Below the pieces are notes generated by a model that saw only the letters and a program-made list of their open reading frames with translations, did no database searches and was not told the DNA's origin. Both the position numbers and the translations under genes were made by a program. A DNA stretch of 64,000 nucleotides from MWBF01 sp040772005 (GTDB taxonomy: Bacteria; Chloroflexota; Anaerolineae; CG2-30-64-16), in NCBI GenBank assembly GCA_040772005.1, contig JAXGYZ010000005.1, positions 1-64,000 on the forward strand, given 5' to 3'. Each line of letters opens with the position of its first letter. The stretch's first letter is position 1. Positions 43,214-53,262 of the stretch are shown here, piece by piece.

Positions 43214-43227
43214 GGTCTGAACAGACC
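43214..43227. promoter_or_regulatory. Perfect palindrome upstream of the NTPase-winged-helix gene
   Basis: GGTCTG-AA-CAGACC lies 29 bases before the start at 43185. Its position and symmetry suit an operator for autoregulation by the winged-helix protein. Confidence 0.45.
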
Positions 43228-43320
43228 ACGCCATCAGAGTGCAGTGCTGAAGCTATGTCGCCCAGTGTACCACACAATCGACCATTTGCGCGTGCGGACA
43301 TGCAGAGGATGGGCGCAACC

Positions 43321-43339
43321 GGAGTCGAGGCTTCAGCCG
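43321..43339. repeat. Half copy of palindromic repeat family R8
   Basis: GGAGTCGAGGCTTCAGCCG equals one arm of the 44798-44867 palindrome. The stop codon of the MFS gene (43333-43335) lies within it. Confidence 0.75.
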
Positions 43340-44586
43340 ACCCGCGCGCGGCCGATGCCGCTGAGGCCGAGCAGCAGCGCGGCCAGCAGCGCGAGCACGC
43401 CGCCGAAGATGAACGGGGCGGAGGGCCCAAAGCCCTGCCAGCCGCCCAACCCCTGCCACAGGATGCCGGCAATGGCCGACGCCGGAAAGTCCAGGATCCC
43501 CAGGATGGCGTTGTACGTGCCGTAGGCTGTCCCGCGCAGCGCCGCGGGCACCAGGTCCGCGACCAGCGCCTTCGCCGTGCCGTAGGCCAGGCCATAGTAC
43601 AGCCCATAGAGCGCATACAGCGCCCAGATGTGCCAGGCTGTCTGCGCAAAGCCGAACCCCAGGTAGATCAGCGCATAGGCCACCCAGCCGCCGATGATAA
43701 TCTTGCGCCGCCCGATGCGATCCGACAGCGCGCCCGCGGGCGTGGAGATGACCGTGTAGATGAGGTTGAACGTAATGAGCATGCCCAGAATGCCCGCCAC
43801 GCTCAGCCCGCGCTCCTGCGCGCGCAGCACCAGGAACGCATCGGACGAGTTGCCCAGGTCGAACAGGCCGACAATCAGCAGGAAGAGGATGAAGGGCCGG
43901 CCCAGGCCGCGGAGGCTCAACTTCGGGGCGGCGCGCTGACCGGCAATCGGCACATCGCGCGCCAGGACTGCAAGCGAAACCACGGCCAATATCGCAGGAA
44001 TGATGCTCACCAGGACGACCGTGCGGAAGACATCCGCGCCGAGCGCAACCGCGCCCCGCTGCGCGGCCCACACGATGCCCAGCGCGATGACCAGGCCGAG
44101 CATGGCTCCGGCAGTGTCCGCCGCGCGGTGGAAGCCGAACGCGAGCCCGCGCTGCCGTTCGTCGATGGAGTCGGCCACGAGCGCGTCGCGCGGGGCCGTG
44201 CGGATGCCCTTGCCCACGCGGTCGGCCCAGCGCGCGCCGGCCACTCCGCCCCAGGTCGTGGCGAAGTAGAACAGTGGCTTGGCCAATGCCGAGAAACCGT
44301 AGCCGGTGACGGCCAGCCACTTGCGCCCGCCGAGCCGGTCCGACAGCCAGCCTGAGAAGACCTTGAGGATGCTGGCAATCGCCTCGGCCACGCCCTCGAT
44401 GACGCCGATGACGCTCGTCCGGAGGCCCAGCACGTTTGCCAGGAAAAGGGGCAGGATGTTGATGACCATCTCGCTGGAGATGTCCATCAGGAAGCTGGTC
44501 AGGCTGACCGCCCAGACGTTGCGCGGAAGCTGGCGGATGCCGCCGGAGGCCTTCGGCGCAGGGGACTGAGATGGTGATGCTGGCAC
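43333..44586 (-). CDS. MFS transporter
   Basis: 417 residues with about eleven or twelve hydrophobic segments. Seen: the loop motif GWLSDRLGGRKWL after the second segment, GVAGARWADRVGKGIRTAPR followed by DALVADSIDERQRG between segments four and five, and the repeat of the loop motif as GALSDRIGRRKIII in the second half. This is the form of a broad set of putative drug or metabolite exporters. GTG start at 44586 has AAGGAG seven bases upstream. The C-terminus and stop fall in an R8 repeat arm. It is not obviously linked to the conflict island or to the inositol genes. Substrate unknown. Confidence 0.88.
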   Translation of the reverse strand: MPASPSQSPAPKASGGIRQLPRNVWAVSLTSFLMDISSEMVINILPLFLANVLGLRTSVIGVIEGVAEAIASILKVFSGWLSDRLGGRKWLAVTGYGFSALAKPLFYFATTWGGVAGARWADRVGKGIRTAPRDALVADSIDERQRGLAFGFHRAADTAGAMLGLVIALGIVWAAQRGAVALGADVFRTVVLVSIIPAILAVVSLAVLARDVPIAGQRAAPKLSLRGLGRPFILFLLIVGLFDLGNSSDAFLVLRAQERGLSVAGILGMLITFNLIYTVISTPAGALSDRIGRRKIIIGGWVAYALIYLGFGFAQTAWHIWALYALYGLYYGLAYGTAKALVADLVPAALRGTAYGTYNAILGILDFPASAIAGILWQGLGGWQGFGPSAPFIFGGVLALLAALLLGLSGIGRARVG

Positions 44587-44700
44587 GGTATGACTCCTTA
44601 TGGAGCAAGATGGCGAGTCTGATGAGAGGCTGCGGGGTCTATTTTACCACTGTTTCGGCCATGCAGTAGCACCAGGCCGCAGACATTCCTTTTCGAGAAG

Positions 44701-44775
44701 AGGAGCCCGCATTCTCAAATGCGGACGGCCCCCGGCACCAGGTTCGTTCCGCATCTGAGGATGCGGAACTCCTCG
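44701..44775. repeat. Palindromic repeat family R3, copy 2
   Basis: AGGAGCCCGCATTCTCAAAT continues into GCGGACGG, and the second half is TTCCGCATCTGAGGATGCGG followed by AACTCCTC. The arms match the copies at 12203-12268 and 48297-48374. Confidence 0.8.
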
Positions 44776-44797
44776 ATGTTCCAACCAGTTCACAAGC

Positions 44798-44867
44798 GGA
44801 GTCGAGGCTTCAGCCGGTTTGGGTCTGTACGTGCGTAGCCAGCCAAACCGGCTGAAGCCTCGACTCC
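44798..44867. repeat. Palindromic repeat family R8, full copy
   Basis: Arms at 44798-44820 and 44845-44867 (GGAGTCGAGGCTTCAGCCGG and three further bases) are perfect 23-bp inverted copies around a 24-base loop. The half copy at 43321-43339 belongs to the same family. Confidence 0.85.
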
Positions 44868-44893
44868 AATTCACTCATTGGCCCCCGCACCTC

Positions 44894-44922
44894 TTGACAA
44901 ACCGTTCTTCGCCCTGTATTAT
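44894..44922 (+). promoter_or_regulatory. Sigma-70 promoter for the inositol cluster
   Basis: TTGACA (44894-44899), a 17-base spacer and TATTAT (44917-44922), 90 bases before the transaldolase-like gene. Downstream AGACGGGC and GCCCGTCT (44936-44965) form a dyad whose arms recur in the hairpin at 47218-47253. The 425-base gap 44587-45011 otherwise holds repeats R3 and R8. Confidence 0.8.
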
Positions 44923-45011
44923 GCACACGAGTGCAAGACGGGCCCGCCGGCCATTCTGCCCGTCTCACCCACGCCTCAGGCAAGTGGGTGACACTCCGAG
45001 GAGCTATGCCT

Positions 45012-46100
45012 ATGACCAGCGTTTCCCTCAGCCCACTGCAACAGATGGTGGCCAGAACCGGCACCGATTACTGGAATGACTCCTGCTCCGTGCAGGAGCT
45101 GACCTACGGCATCGAGCACGGCGCAGTCGGCGCGACGACCAATCCGCAGATTGTCGTGATGGTCCTGAAGAAGGAAGGCCACCTCTGGCACGACCGCATC
45201 CGCCAGATCATCGCGGAGAACCCCACGTGGTCGGAGAACGAGATTACCTGGCAGCTCGTCGCGGAGATGGCCGTGCGCGGCGCGCGGCTGCTCCTGCCGG
45301 TCTTCGAGAAGCACCAGGGCAAGAAGGGCCGTCTCTCCATCCAGACGAATCCGCAGAACTACCGCAACGCTGAGGCCATCGCACGGCAGGCCATCTATTT
45401 CAACTCGCTGGCCCCCAACATGCAGGTTAAGGCGCCGGTCACCCGCGCGGGCGTGCAGGCCATCGAGGAAGCCACCTATCACGGCGTCAGCATCAACGCG
45501 ACCGTGTCGTTCACCGTGCCGCAGATGCTGGCGGTGGGCGAGGCGGTCGAGCGCGGGCTGCGGCGGCGCGAGGCCGAGGGGCTGGACATCGCCCACATGG
45601 CGCCGGTCTGCACGATGATGATCGGCCGGCTGGACGACTGGATGCAGGTGCTCGTCAAGCGGGACGCGATCGACATCGACCCCGCCTATCCGACCTGGGC
45701 CGGCATCGCCGCATTCAAGAAGGCGTATGCGCGCTATCAGCAGCGCGGCTACCGCGTTCGGCCGCTCGCCGCAGCCTACCGCCACCTGGGCCATTGGGCT
45801 GAGCTGATCGGCGGCGACATCGTGCAGACCATGCCCTACGAATGGGCTTTGAAGGCGAACGCGTGCGACATCCCGGTCATCGAGCGCATGCAGAATCCGG
45901 TCGATCCGCGCATCGTAGAGACGCTCTATGCCAAAATCCCGGATTTTCGCCGCGCGTACGACGAGGACGGCCTGACGCCGGAGGAGTTCGACGGCTACGG
46001 CGCGACCGTGCGCACCCTGCGCGGATTCATCGCCGCGGTCCACGAGTTGACCGGCATCGTGCGCGACTACATGCTGCCCGACCCCGACGTGAAGCGGTAG
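45012..46100 (+). CDS. Transaldolase-family protein
   Basis: 362 residues. The opening NDSCSVQELTYGIEHGAVGA followed by TTNPQIV is the transaldolase pattern, and the Schiff-base lysine is K140 in NMQVKAPVTRAGVQAIEEA, followed by GVSINATVSFTVPQM. The protein is longer than classical transaldolase. It catalyses reversible aldol transfer or cleavage through a lysine imine; it may stand in for the aldolase step missing from the inositol genes that follow, but this is inferred. ATG at 45012 has GAGGAG eight bases upstream; the ATG at 45006 is too close. First gene behind a strong promoter. Confidence 0.85.
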   Translation: MTSVSLSPLQQMVARTGTDYWNDSCSVQELTYGIEHGAVGATTNPQIVVMVLKKEGHLWHDRIRQIIAENPTWSENEITWQLVAEMAVRGARLLLPVFEKHQGKKGRLSIQTNPQNYRNAEAIARQAIYFNSLAPNMQVKAPVTRAGVQAIEEATYHGVSINATVSFTVPQMLAVGEAVERGLRRREAEGLDIAHMAPVCTMMIGRLDDWMQVLVKRDAIDIDPAYPTWAGIAAFKKAYARYQQRGYRVRPLAAAYRHLGHWAELIGGDIVQTMPYEWALKANACDIPVIERMQNPVDPRIVETLYAKIPDFRRAYDEDGLTPEEFDGYGATVRTLRGFIAAVHELTGIVRDYMLPDPDVKR

Positions 46101-46107
46101 CGGGCGC

Positions 46108-47181
46108 ATGGCAGCGCGTCCGGTCTCCATCCACGACATCGCGCGGGCCGCAGGCGTCTCCCACGCAACCGTCTCGCGCGCGCTGCGCGACAGCCCGCTC
46201 ATCAGCGCGGAGGTGCGCGGGAACATCCAGCGGCTCGCCGCGGAGATGGGCTACACGCCTAACGCGGTCGCGCAGAGCCTCAAGGGCCAGCGCAGCAATA
46301 CCATCGGCCTGGTCGTCACCTCCATCGCGGACCCGTTCTACGGGCGGCTGGCGCGCGGGGTGGACGAGGTGGCGAAGCGGGCCGGCCTAGATGTGTTCCT
46401 GGGCGTCTCGTACAACGACGAAGCGGCAGAGTTGGCGGTCATCCGGTCGTTCCAGCGCCGCCGCGTCGACGGCATCATCACCGCATCCTCGCGCCTGACC
46501 GACCCCTCGCTGGACCAACTCAGCCAGCTAGGCGTGCCGGTTGTGCTGGTCAACCAGCACGCGGACGTCACGCGCCACCCGTTCCACAGCGTGCAGGCGG
46601 ACAACGCGGCCGGCGCGCGGCTGGCCGTCCAGCATCTGCTCGAACTGGGGCACTCAGCCATCGCCTACCTGGGCGCGCCGAACCGCCCGCGCTCCAACCG
46701 CCAGCGCGAGCAGGGCTACCGCGCCGCGCTGGCGGCCGCGGGCATCGCGGTGCAGGACGGCTTCGTGCAGCAGGCCGCGCCGGAGCGCCGGAGCTATGCG
46801 GACGACGTGGCTGATGGGCAGAGCCTCATGCTGGCCGCGCTGCGCACCGGCATCACTGCGGCCTTCTGCTTCAACGATATGTACGCGGTCGGCGCGCTGC
46901 TGGCCTGCCGCGAGCTGGGCATCCGCGTGCCGGGGCAGGTCAGCATCGTGGGCTTCGACGACATCGAGCTGGCGCAGTACGTGACGCCGCCGCTCACCAC
47001 CATCCACCAGCCGAAGCTGCGGCTCGGCCAGTTGGGCATGGAGCTGCTGCTGGACCTGATGGAGGGGCGCCCCGCGACGGACCAGCTTGTACCCGTCGAG
47101 CTCGTCGTCCGGTGCAGCGCGAGCCGCGTCCCGGCCGTGACCGTGCAGCTTGCAGCCGGTCCGTGTCCGGCAGGTTCGTAA
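46108..47181 (+). CDS. LacI-family transcriptional regulator of the inositol cluster
   Basis: 357 residues. Helix-turn-helix VSIHDIARAAGVSHATVSRA with LRDSPLIS, hinge YTPNAVAQSLKGQRSNTIGL, then the periplasmic-binding-like sensor domain (VVTSIADPFYGRLARGVDEV, AVQHLLELGHSAIAYLG, VSIVGFDDIELAQYVTPPLT). It starts 7 bases after the transaldolase-like stop, so it is autoregulated if it represses the promoter at 44894. It probably senses inositol or a breakdown product. Confidence 0.93.
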   Translation: MAARPVSIHDIARAAGVSHATVSRALRDSPLISAEVRGNIQRLAAEMGYTPNAVAQSLKGQRSNTIGLVVTSIADPFYGRLARGVDEVAKRAGLDVFLGVSYNDEAAELAVIRSFQRRRVDGIITASSRLTDPSLDQLSQLGVPVVLVNQHADVTRHPFHSVQADNAAGARLAVQHLLELGHSAIAYLGAPNRPRSNRQREQGYRAALAAAGIAVQDGFVQQAAPERRSYADDVADGQSLMLAALRTGITAAFCFNDMYAVGALLACRELGIRVPGQVSIVGFDDIELAQYVTPPLTTIHQPKLRLGQLGMELLLDLMEGRPATDQLVPVELVVRCSASRVPAVTVQLAAGPCPAGS

Positions 47182-47217
47182 GCAGGCTACTGCCCTGCGC
47201 GTAGTTCCCAGGTCACA

Positions 47218-47253
47218 GGGGCAGACGGGCCAGCTTCGCTGGCCCGTCTGCCC
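47218..47253. terminator. Strong hairpin between lacI and iolB
   Basis: GGGCAGACGGGCCAGC and GCTGGCCCGTCTGCCC form a perfect 16-bp stem with a 3-base loop. There is no T-run, so it may weaken rather than stop transcription, or protect the upstream mRNA end. Confidence 0.55.
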
Positions 47254-47271
47254 TGGGGAGAGGACATCTTC

Positions 47272-48202
47272 ATGCGACAGTACACCGCAGATAATCTCGT
47301 GATTCATCCGGGCACCGCGCGCGACCCGCAGGTGGTGGTCGAGGTGACGCCGGAGGTCGCCGGGTGGGATACCATCCATTTCCAGGTGCGCCGGCTGGCG
47401 CAGGGCGAGACCTGGGCGTTGCGGACCGGCGGGCATGAGCTCGTGCTGGTCGTCCTCGGCGGCACCCTCGATGTCACATCCGACCGCGGGGAGTGGCGCG
47501 GGCTGGGCCGGCGGGAGCACGTCTTTGCCGGGCTGCCCTACGCACTCTACCTGCCGATCGACACCAGCCTGACCGCTGCCGCGGCCACGGCCTGCGAGTT
47601 CGCGGTCGCCTGGGTCGCGGCGGACCAGACCTTCCCGCCCCGCCTGGTCACGCCTGCAGACGTGACCGTCGAGATTCGCGGGGGCGACCATGCCACCCGT
47701 CAGATCAACCGGATTCTGCCGCCGGGCTTCCCGTGCCAGCGGCTCGTTGTCGTCGAGGTCTACACGCCGGGCGGCAACTGGTCGAGCTACCCGCCGCACA
47801 AGCACGACGTGCACACCGTCGCGGCCGACGGCGGCCTATTGCAGGCCGACGGCGGCCTATTGCAGGCCGACGGCCGACTTGGACGAGATCTACTACTACA
47901 AGATCGACCGGCCTGAGGGTTACGCCATCCAGCGGGTCTACACCGACGAGACCTCGCCTCTGCACCGGGCGGGCTATCCCATCGACGCCGCGGTGATCGC
48001 GCGCAATGATGACGTCGTGCTCGTGCCGGAGGGCTATCATCCGGTGTCCAGCCCGGTCGGCTACACGGCCTACTACCTGAACGTCCTGGCGGGCAGCGCG
48101 CAGAGCCTCGCGGCCTATGACGACCCGAACTTCGCCTGGGTCAAGGACTCGTACACGAGCGTGGATCCCAGGGTGCCGGTGTATGACGTGAAGGGGCGCT
48201 GA
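47272..48202 (+). pseudogene. iolB: 5-deoxy-glucuronate isomerase, frameshifted by a tandem insertion
   Basis: Two frames together give a full IolB. The first (47272-47829) runs MRQYTADNLVIHPGT to SSYPPHKHDVHTVAAD, with the metal-binding histidines of the cupin (HKHD). The second resumes at 47879 with LDEIYYYKIDRPEGYAIQRV and runs to PVYDVKGR. Removing 47830-47878 (49 bases) restores one frame of 293 residues. As it stands the first frame stops at 47914-47916 after 214 residues. IolB converts 5-deoxy-glucuronate to 2-deoxy-5-keto-gluconate in inositol catabolism. Either the gene is broken, or the insertion is a phase-variable or assembly artefact. The true stop falls in an R2 repeat arm. Confidence 0.85.
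47830..47878. repeat. Tandem insertion inside iolB
   Basis: Two exact 21-base units (GGCGGCCTATTGCAGGCCGA plus one C) and a 7-base partial unit, 49 bases in all, not a multiple of three. The flanking sequence GCGGCCGAC and TTGGACGAG joins in frame when it is removed. Confidence 0.9.
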
Positions 48203-48259
48203 AGCCCCTAATGCAAACCCGGTCGTTCGTAGTGGGCGCTTCAGCGCCCTCGTGGGGCT
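48187..48259. repeat. Palindromic repeat family R2, copy 2
   Basis: GGGCGCTGAAGCCCCTAATG at the left, then TTCGTAGTGGGCGCTTCAGC followed by GCCC. The TGA of the first part is the iolB stop. It matches the arms of 16456-16506. Confidence 0.65.
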
Positions 48260-48296
48260 GATGGAGATTAACAAAATAATGCAGCAACGAGTCAGG

Positions 48297-48374
48297 GGAG
48301 TTTGCATCCTCAGATGCAAACGGCGCTGTCGCTCAGGCACGCCGTTCCGCATCTGAGGATGCGGAACTCCTCAA
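48297..48374. repeat. Palindromic repeat family R3, copy 3
   Basis: GGAGTTTGCATCCTCAGATG followed by CAAACGG, and a second half TTCCGCATCTGAGGATGCGG with AACTCCTC, the latter identical to the copy at 44701-44775. Confidence 0.8.
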
Positions 48375-48443
48375 GCTATTACTGAGACAAAAACCAAACT
48401 GCCAAGACCCCTACTACAAACCTCATTAAGGAGGTGACATCCC

Positions 48444-50378
<1,935 letters not shown>

Positions 50379-50392
50379 GGCGAGAGCCTCTG

Positions 50393-50652
50393 CTTCGTAG
50401 TGCGCGCATTAGCGCCCCGTGCGTGGCCTGGCGCTGGGGTTGCCCTCACCCCTACCCCTCTCCCACACTGCGATGTGGGAGAGGGGTGTTCCTAGAATGG
50501 GGTTTTTGGGCCGCTTTGCGGCCCAAAAACCCCACAAAACAGGACTTTCCCACCCCCACCAGCGGGGGCGGGAAGGCGAGCAAAGCTCGCACGGGGTGGG
50601 GTCCACAGACTACCGAGTCATTTTGTCAAAGTGCAAAAGCGCTTACTACGAA
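50393..50652. repeat. Composite of nested palindromic repeats between iolD and iolA
   Basis: The outer ends TTCGTAGTGCGCGCATTAGC and GCGCTTACTACGAA are R2-like inverted arms. Inside are CTCTCCCAC/GTGGGAGAG (around 50457-50488), GGGTTTTTGGGCCGC/GCGGCCCAAAAACCC (50501-50534) and a CCCACCCC/GGGGTGGG pair. It looks like a repeat into which others have inserted. No gene is present here. Confidence 0.65.
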
Positions 50653-50673
50653 CGATCGGAAAGAAGGTGCATC

Positions 50674-52146
50674 GTGAGCGAGAAACTGCTGAACTTCGTC
50701 AATGGCGAGTGGCGCGCATCCTCGGCGGGGCGCTATCTCGATGTCATCAACCCGGCGACCGCGGAGGTGCTGGCGCAGGTGCCGCTGTCGCCTGCAGACG
50801 AGGTCGATGAGGCGGCGCGGCTGGCCGCGGCCGCGTTCCCCGCGTGGCGACGCACGCCCGCACCCGCGCGCATCCAGCATCTGTTCAGGCTCAAGGCGCT
50901 CATGGAAGAACACTTCGAGGACCTGTCGCGCAGCATCACGCTGGAGAACGGCAAGACGCTGGACGACGCGCGCGGGGAGATGCGCCGGGCCATCGAAAAC
51001 GTCGAGACCGCGTGCGGCATCCCTCTGATGATGCTGGGCGACTTCTCCGAGGACATCGCGCGCGGCATCGACGAGTACATGATCCGCCAGCCGGTCGGTG
51101 TGGCCGCGCTCATCTGCCCGTTCAACTTCCCCGGCATGATTCCGTTCTGGTACCTGCCCTATGCGGTCGCGTGCGGCAACACGGCCATCGTCAAGCCGTC
51201 GGAGCGCTGCCCCATCACGCTGCAGAAGGTGTTTCGCCTGCTGGAGCAGGCCGGGTTCCCGCCGGGGGTCGTCAACCTTGTCAACGGCGGCGCGGACACC
51301 GTCAACGCGCTGCTGGACCATCCGAGCATCGCCGCGGTGACCTTCGTCGGCTCGACGCCCGTTGCGCGGCACATCTACAGCCGCGCGTCGGCCAGCGGCA
51401 AGCGCGTGCAGGCGCAGGGCGGCGCGAAGAACCCGCTCATCATCCTGCCGGACGCGGACGTGGAGCTGACCACCCGCATCGTCGCGGACAGCGCATTCGG
51501 CAACGCGGGCCAGCGCTGCCTGGCTGCGTCGCTGGCAATCGCGGTCGCGGGCGCAGAAAAGACGTTCGTGCCCGCGCTGGCCGAGGCCGCAAGCAAACGC
51601 GTGGTCGGCTTCGGGCTGGAGCCGGGCGTGGAGATGGGGCCGGTCATCAGCGCGCAGAGCAAGGCGCGCATCGAGGGGCTGATTCAGCAGGGGCTGGACG
51701 AGGGCGCGGAGTTGACCGTGGACGGCCGTAATGCCGCTGTCCGCGGCTACGAGCAGGGCTACTTCCTGCGTCCGACCATCATCGGTGATGTTCCGGCGGG
51801 CGGCACGATTGCGACCACGGAAATCTTCGGGCCGGTGCTGGGGATGATGCGGGCGAACACGGTCGACGAGGCCATCGCGTTGGTTAACAGCGGGCAGTAC
51901 GGCAACATGGCCTGCATCTTCACCGGCAGCGGCGCGGTCGCGCGCAAGTTCCGTTACGAGGCCGACGCGGGCAACATCGGCATCAACGTCGGGGTCGCCG
52001 CGCCGATGGCTTTCTTCCCGTTCAGCGGGTGGAAGAACAGCTTCTTCGGTACGCTGCACGCGCAGGGCAAGCACGCGGTCGAGTTCTTCACGCAGACCAA
52101 GGTCGTTGTGGAGCGCTGGCTGGGCGAGTGGACGCGCAAGTTCTGA
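50674..52146 (+). CDS. iolA: Methylmalonate-semialdehyde dehydrogenase (CoA-acylating)
   Basis: 490 residues of the aldehyde dehydrogenase superfamily. Seen: LNFVNGEWRASSAGRYLDVI near the start, CPFNFPGMIPFWYLPYAVAC, the nucleotide turn TFVGSTPVARHIY, catalytic C282 in FGNAGQRCLAAS, and GVAAPMAFFPFSGWKNSFFG. The replacement of the usual general-base glutamate region (QAQGGAKNPLIILPDADVE) is a feature of the CoA-acylating MmsA/IolA branch. It turns malonate semialdehyde from inositol into acetyl-CoA. GTG start at 50674 with AGAAGG upstream; no ATG is well placed. Confidence 0.93.
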   Translation: MSEKLLNFVNGEWRASSAGRYLDVINPATAEVLAQVPLSPADEVDEAARLAAAAFPAWRRTPAPARIQHLFRLKALMEEHFEDLSRSITLENGKTLDDARGEMRRAIENVETACGIPLMMLGDFSEDIARGIDEYMIRQPVGVAALICPFNFPGMIPFWYLPYAVACGNTAIVKPSERCPITLQKVFRLLEQAGFPPGVVNLVNGGADTVNALLDHPSIAAVTFVGSTPVARHIYSRASASGKRVQAQGGAKNPLIILPDADVELTTRIVADSAFGNAGQRCLAASLAIAVAGAEKTFVPALAEAASKRVVGFGLEPGVEMGPVISAQSKARIEGLIQQGLDEGAELTVDGRNAAVRGYEQGYFLRPTIIGDVPAGGTIATTEIFGPVLGMMRANTVDEAIALVNSGQYGNMACIFTGSGAVARKFRYEADAGNIGINVGVAAPMAFFPFSGWKNSFFGTLHAQGKHAVEFFTQTKVVVERWLGEWTRKF

Positions 52147-52177
52147 ACCCTTGCTGCGATGGAACCTGCAGAGGTGT

Positions 52178-52262
52178 CGCTGACAGGATTCACAGGATTT
52201 ACAGGATTTTGCGCCATGCGCGGCGCAGACCGCTTCAATCCTGTCAATCCTGTAAATCCTGT
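52178..52262. repeat. Repeat family R6
   Basis: CAGGATTCACAGGATTTACA is followed by AGGATTTT and, inverted, by AATCCTGTCAATCCTGTAAA with TCCTGTCC. It lies between iolA and iolE. Confidence 0.7.
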
Positions 52263-52309
52263 CCAGAATCGCCTCTGGTTTTCACCGTCGACTGAGTAGA
52301 GGAGGCAAG

Positions 52310-53236
52310 ATGTCTCACATCCGCATCGGCAATGCCCCGTGCAGTTGGGGCGTGCTGGAATTCGATCTGGACGGCGAGGCCGCCGGGTATGGGCAGGTGC
52401 TCGACGAGATGGCCGCGGCCGGCTACGAGGGCACGGAGCTGGGCGACTGGGGCTTCATGCCGACCGAGCCCGATGTGCTGGCGGGCGAACTGGCGCGGCG
52501 GGGGCTGACCCTGCTCGGTGCGTTCGTGCCTGTCGCGCTGAAGGACCCGGCCGCGCATGGGCCGGGCATCGAGGCCGCGCTCAAGGTGGCGCGGCTGCTG
52601 GCAGGTGTAGCGGAGCGCATGGATGGCCACGCGCCCTTCCTTGTGCTGGCCGACAACAACGGCAGCGATCCCGTTCGCACGCAGAATGCGGGCCGCGTCA
52701 CGCCTGACATGGGGCTGAGCGATGCGGAGTGGCGCGTGTTCGCGGCCGGGGCCGAACGGGTCGCGCGTGTCGTCCACCACGAGACGGGCCTGCGCACTGT
52801 CTTTCACCATCACTGCGCGGGCCATGTCGAGACGCCGGAGGAGATTGCCCGGCTGTTGAGCCTGACGGACCCATCGCTGCTCGGCCTGGTATTCGATACG
52901 GGCCACTACGCCTTTGCCGCGGGCGATTGCGCGGCCGTGCCCGACGGGCTGCGCCGCTTTGCCGACCGCATCTGGTACATCCACTTCAAGGACTGCCAGC
53001 CGGAGATTGCCGCGGCCGGCCGCGCAGCGGGCTGGGATTACCTTGAGTCGGTGCGCCGGGGCGTGTTCTGCGAGCTGGGTCAGGGAGGCGTGGACTTCCC
53101 GCGTGTGGCCGAGTGGCTGGCCGCGCGGCCCGACATCCGCTGGGGCATCGTGGAGCAGGATGTGCTGCCCGGCATGGGCGCGCCGAAGGAGAGCGCTGCG
53201 CGCAACCGCGCCTATCTGCACGGCATCGGATTGTAA
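52310..53236 (+). CDS. iolE: Inosose dehydratase-like TIM-barrel enzyme
   Basis: 308 residues. The opening RIGNAPCSWGVLEFD is the IolE signature. Metal residues are visible in TVFHHHCAGHVETPEEIARL, LGLVFDTGHYAFAAGDCAAV, WYIHFKDCQPEIAAAGRAAG and WGIVEQDVLPGMGAPKESA. IolE dehydrates 2-keto-myo-inositol to trihydroxycyclohexanedione, the substrate of IolD. ATG at 52310 after GGAGGCAAG. Confidence 0.92.
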   Translation: MSHIRIGNAPCSWGVLEFDLDGEAAGYGQVLDEMAAAGYEGTELGDWGFMPTEPDVLAGELARRGLTLLGAFVPVALKDPAAHGPGIEAALKVARLLAGVAERMDGHAPFLVLADNNGSDPVRTQNAGRVTPDMGLSDAEWRVFAAGAERVARVVHHETGLRTVFHHHCAGHVETPEEIARLLSLTDPSLLGLVFDTGHYAFAAGDCAAVPDGLRRFADRIWYIHFKDCQPEIAAAGRAAGWDYLESVRRGVFCELGQGGVDFPRVAEWLAARPDIRWGIVEQDVLPGMGAPKESAARNRAYLHGIGL

Positions 53237-53262
53237 CGCTATCGCAGGGAGAGCCCGCAACC

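Noticed and set aside
44701..48374. Recurrent palindromes considered as a CRISPR array
   Set aside because: Copies are kilobases apart, with no regular spacers and no cas genes in the window.
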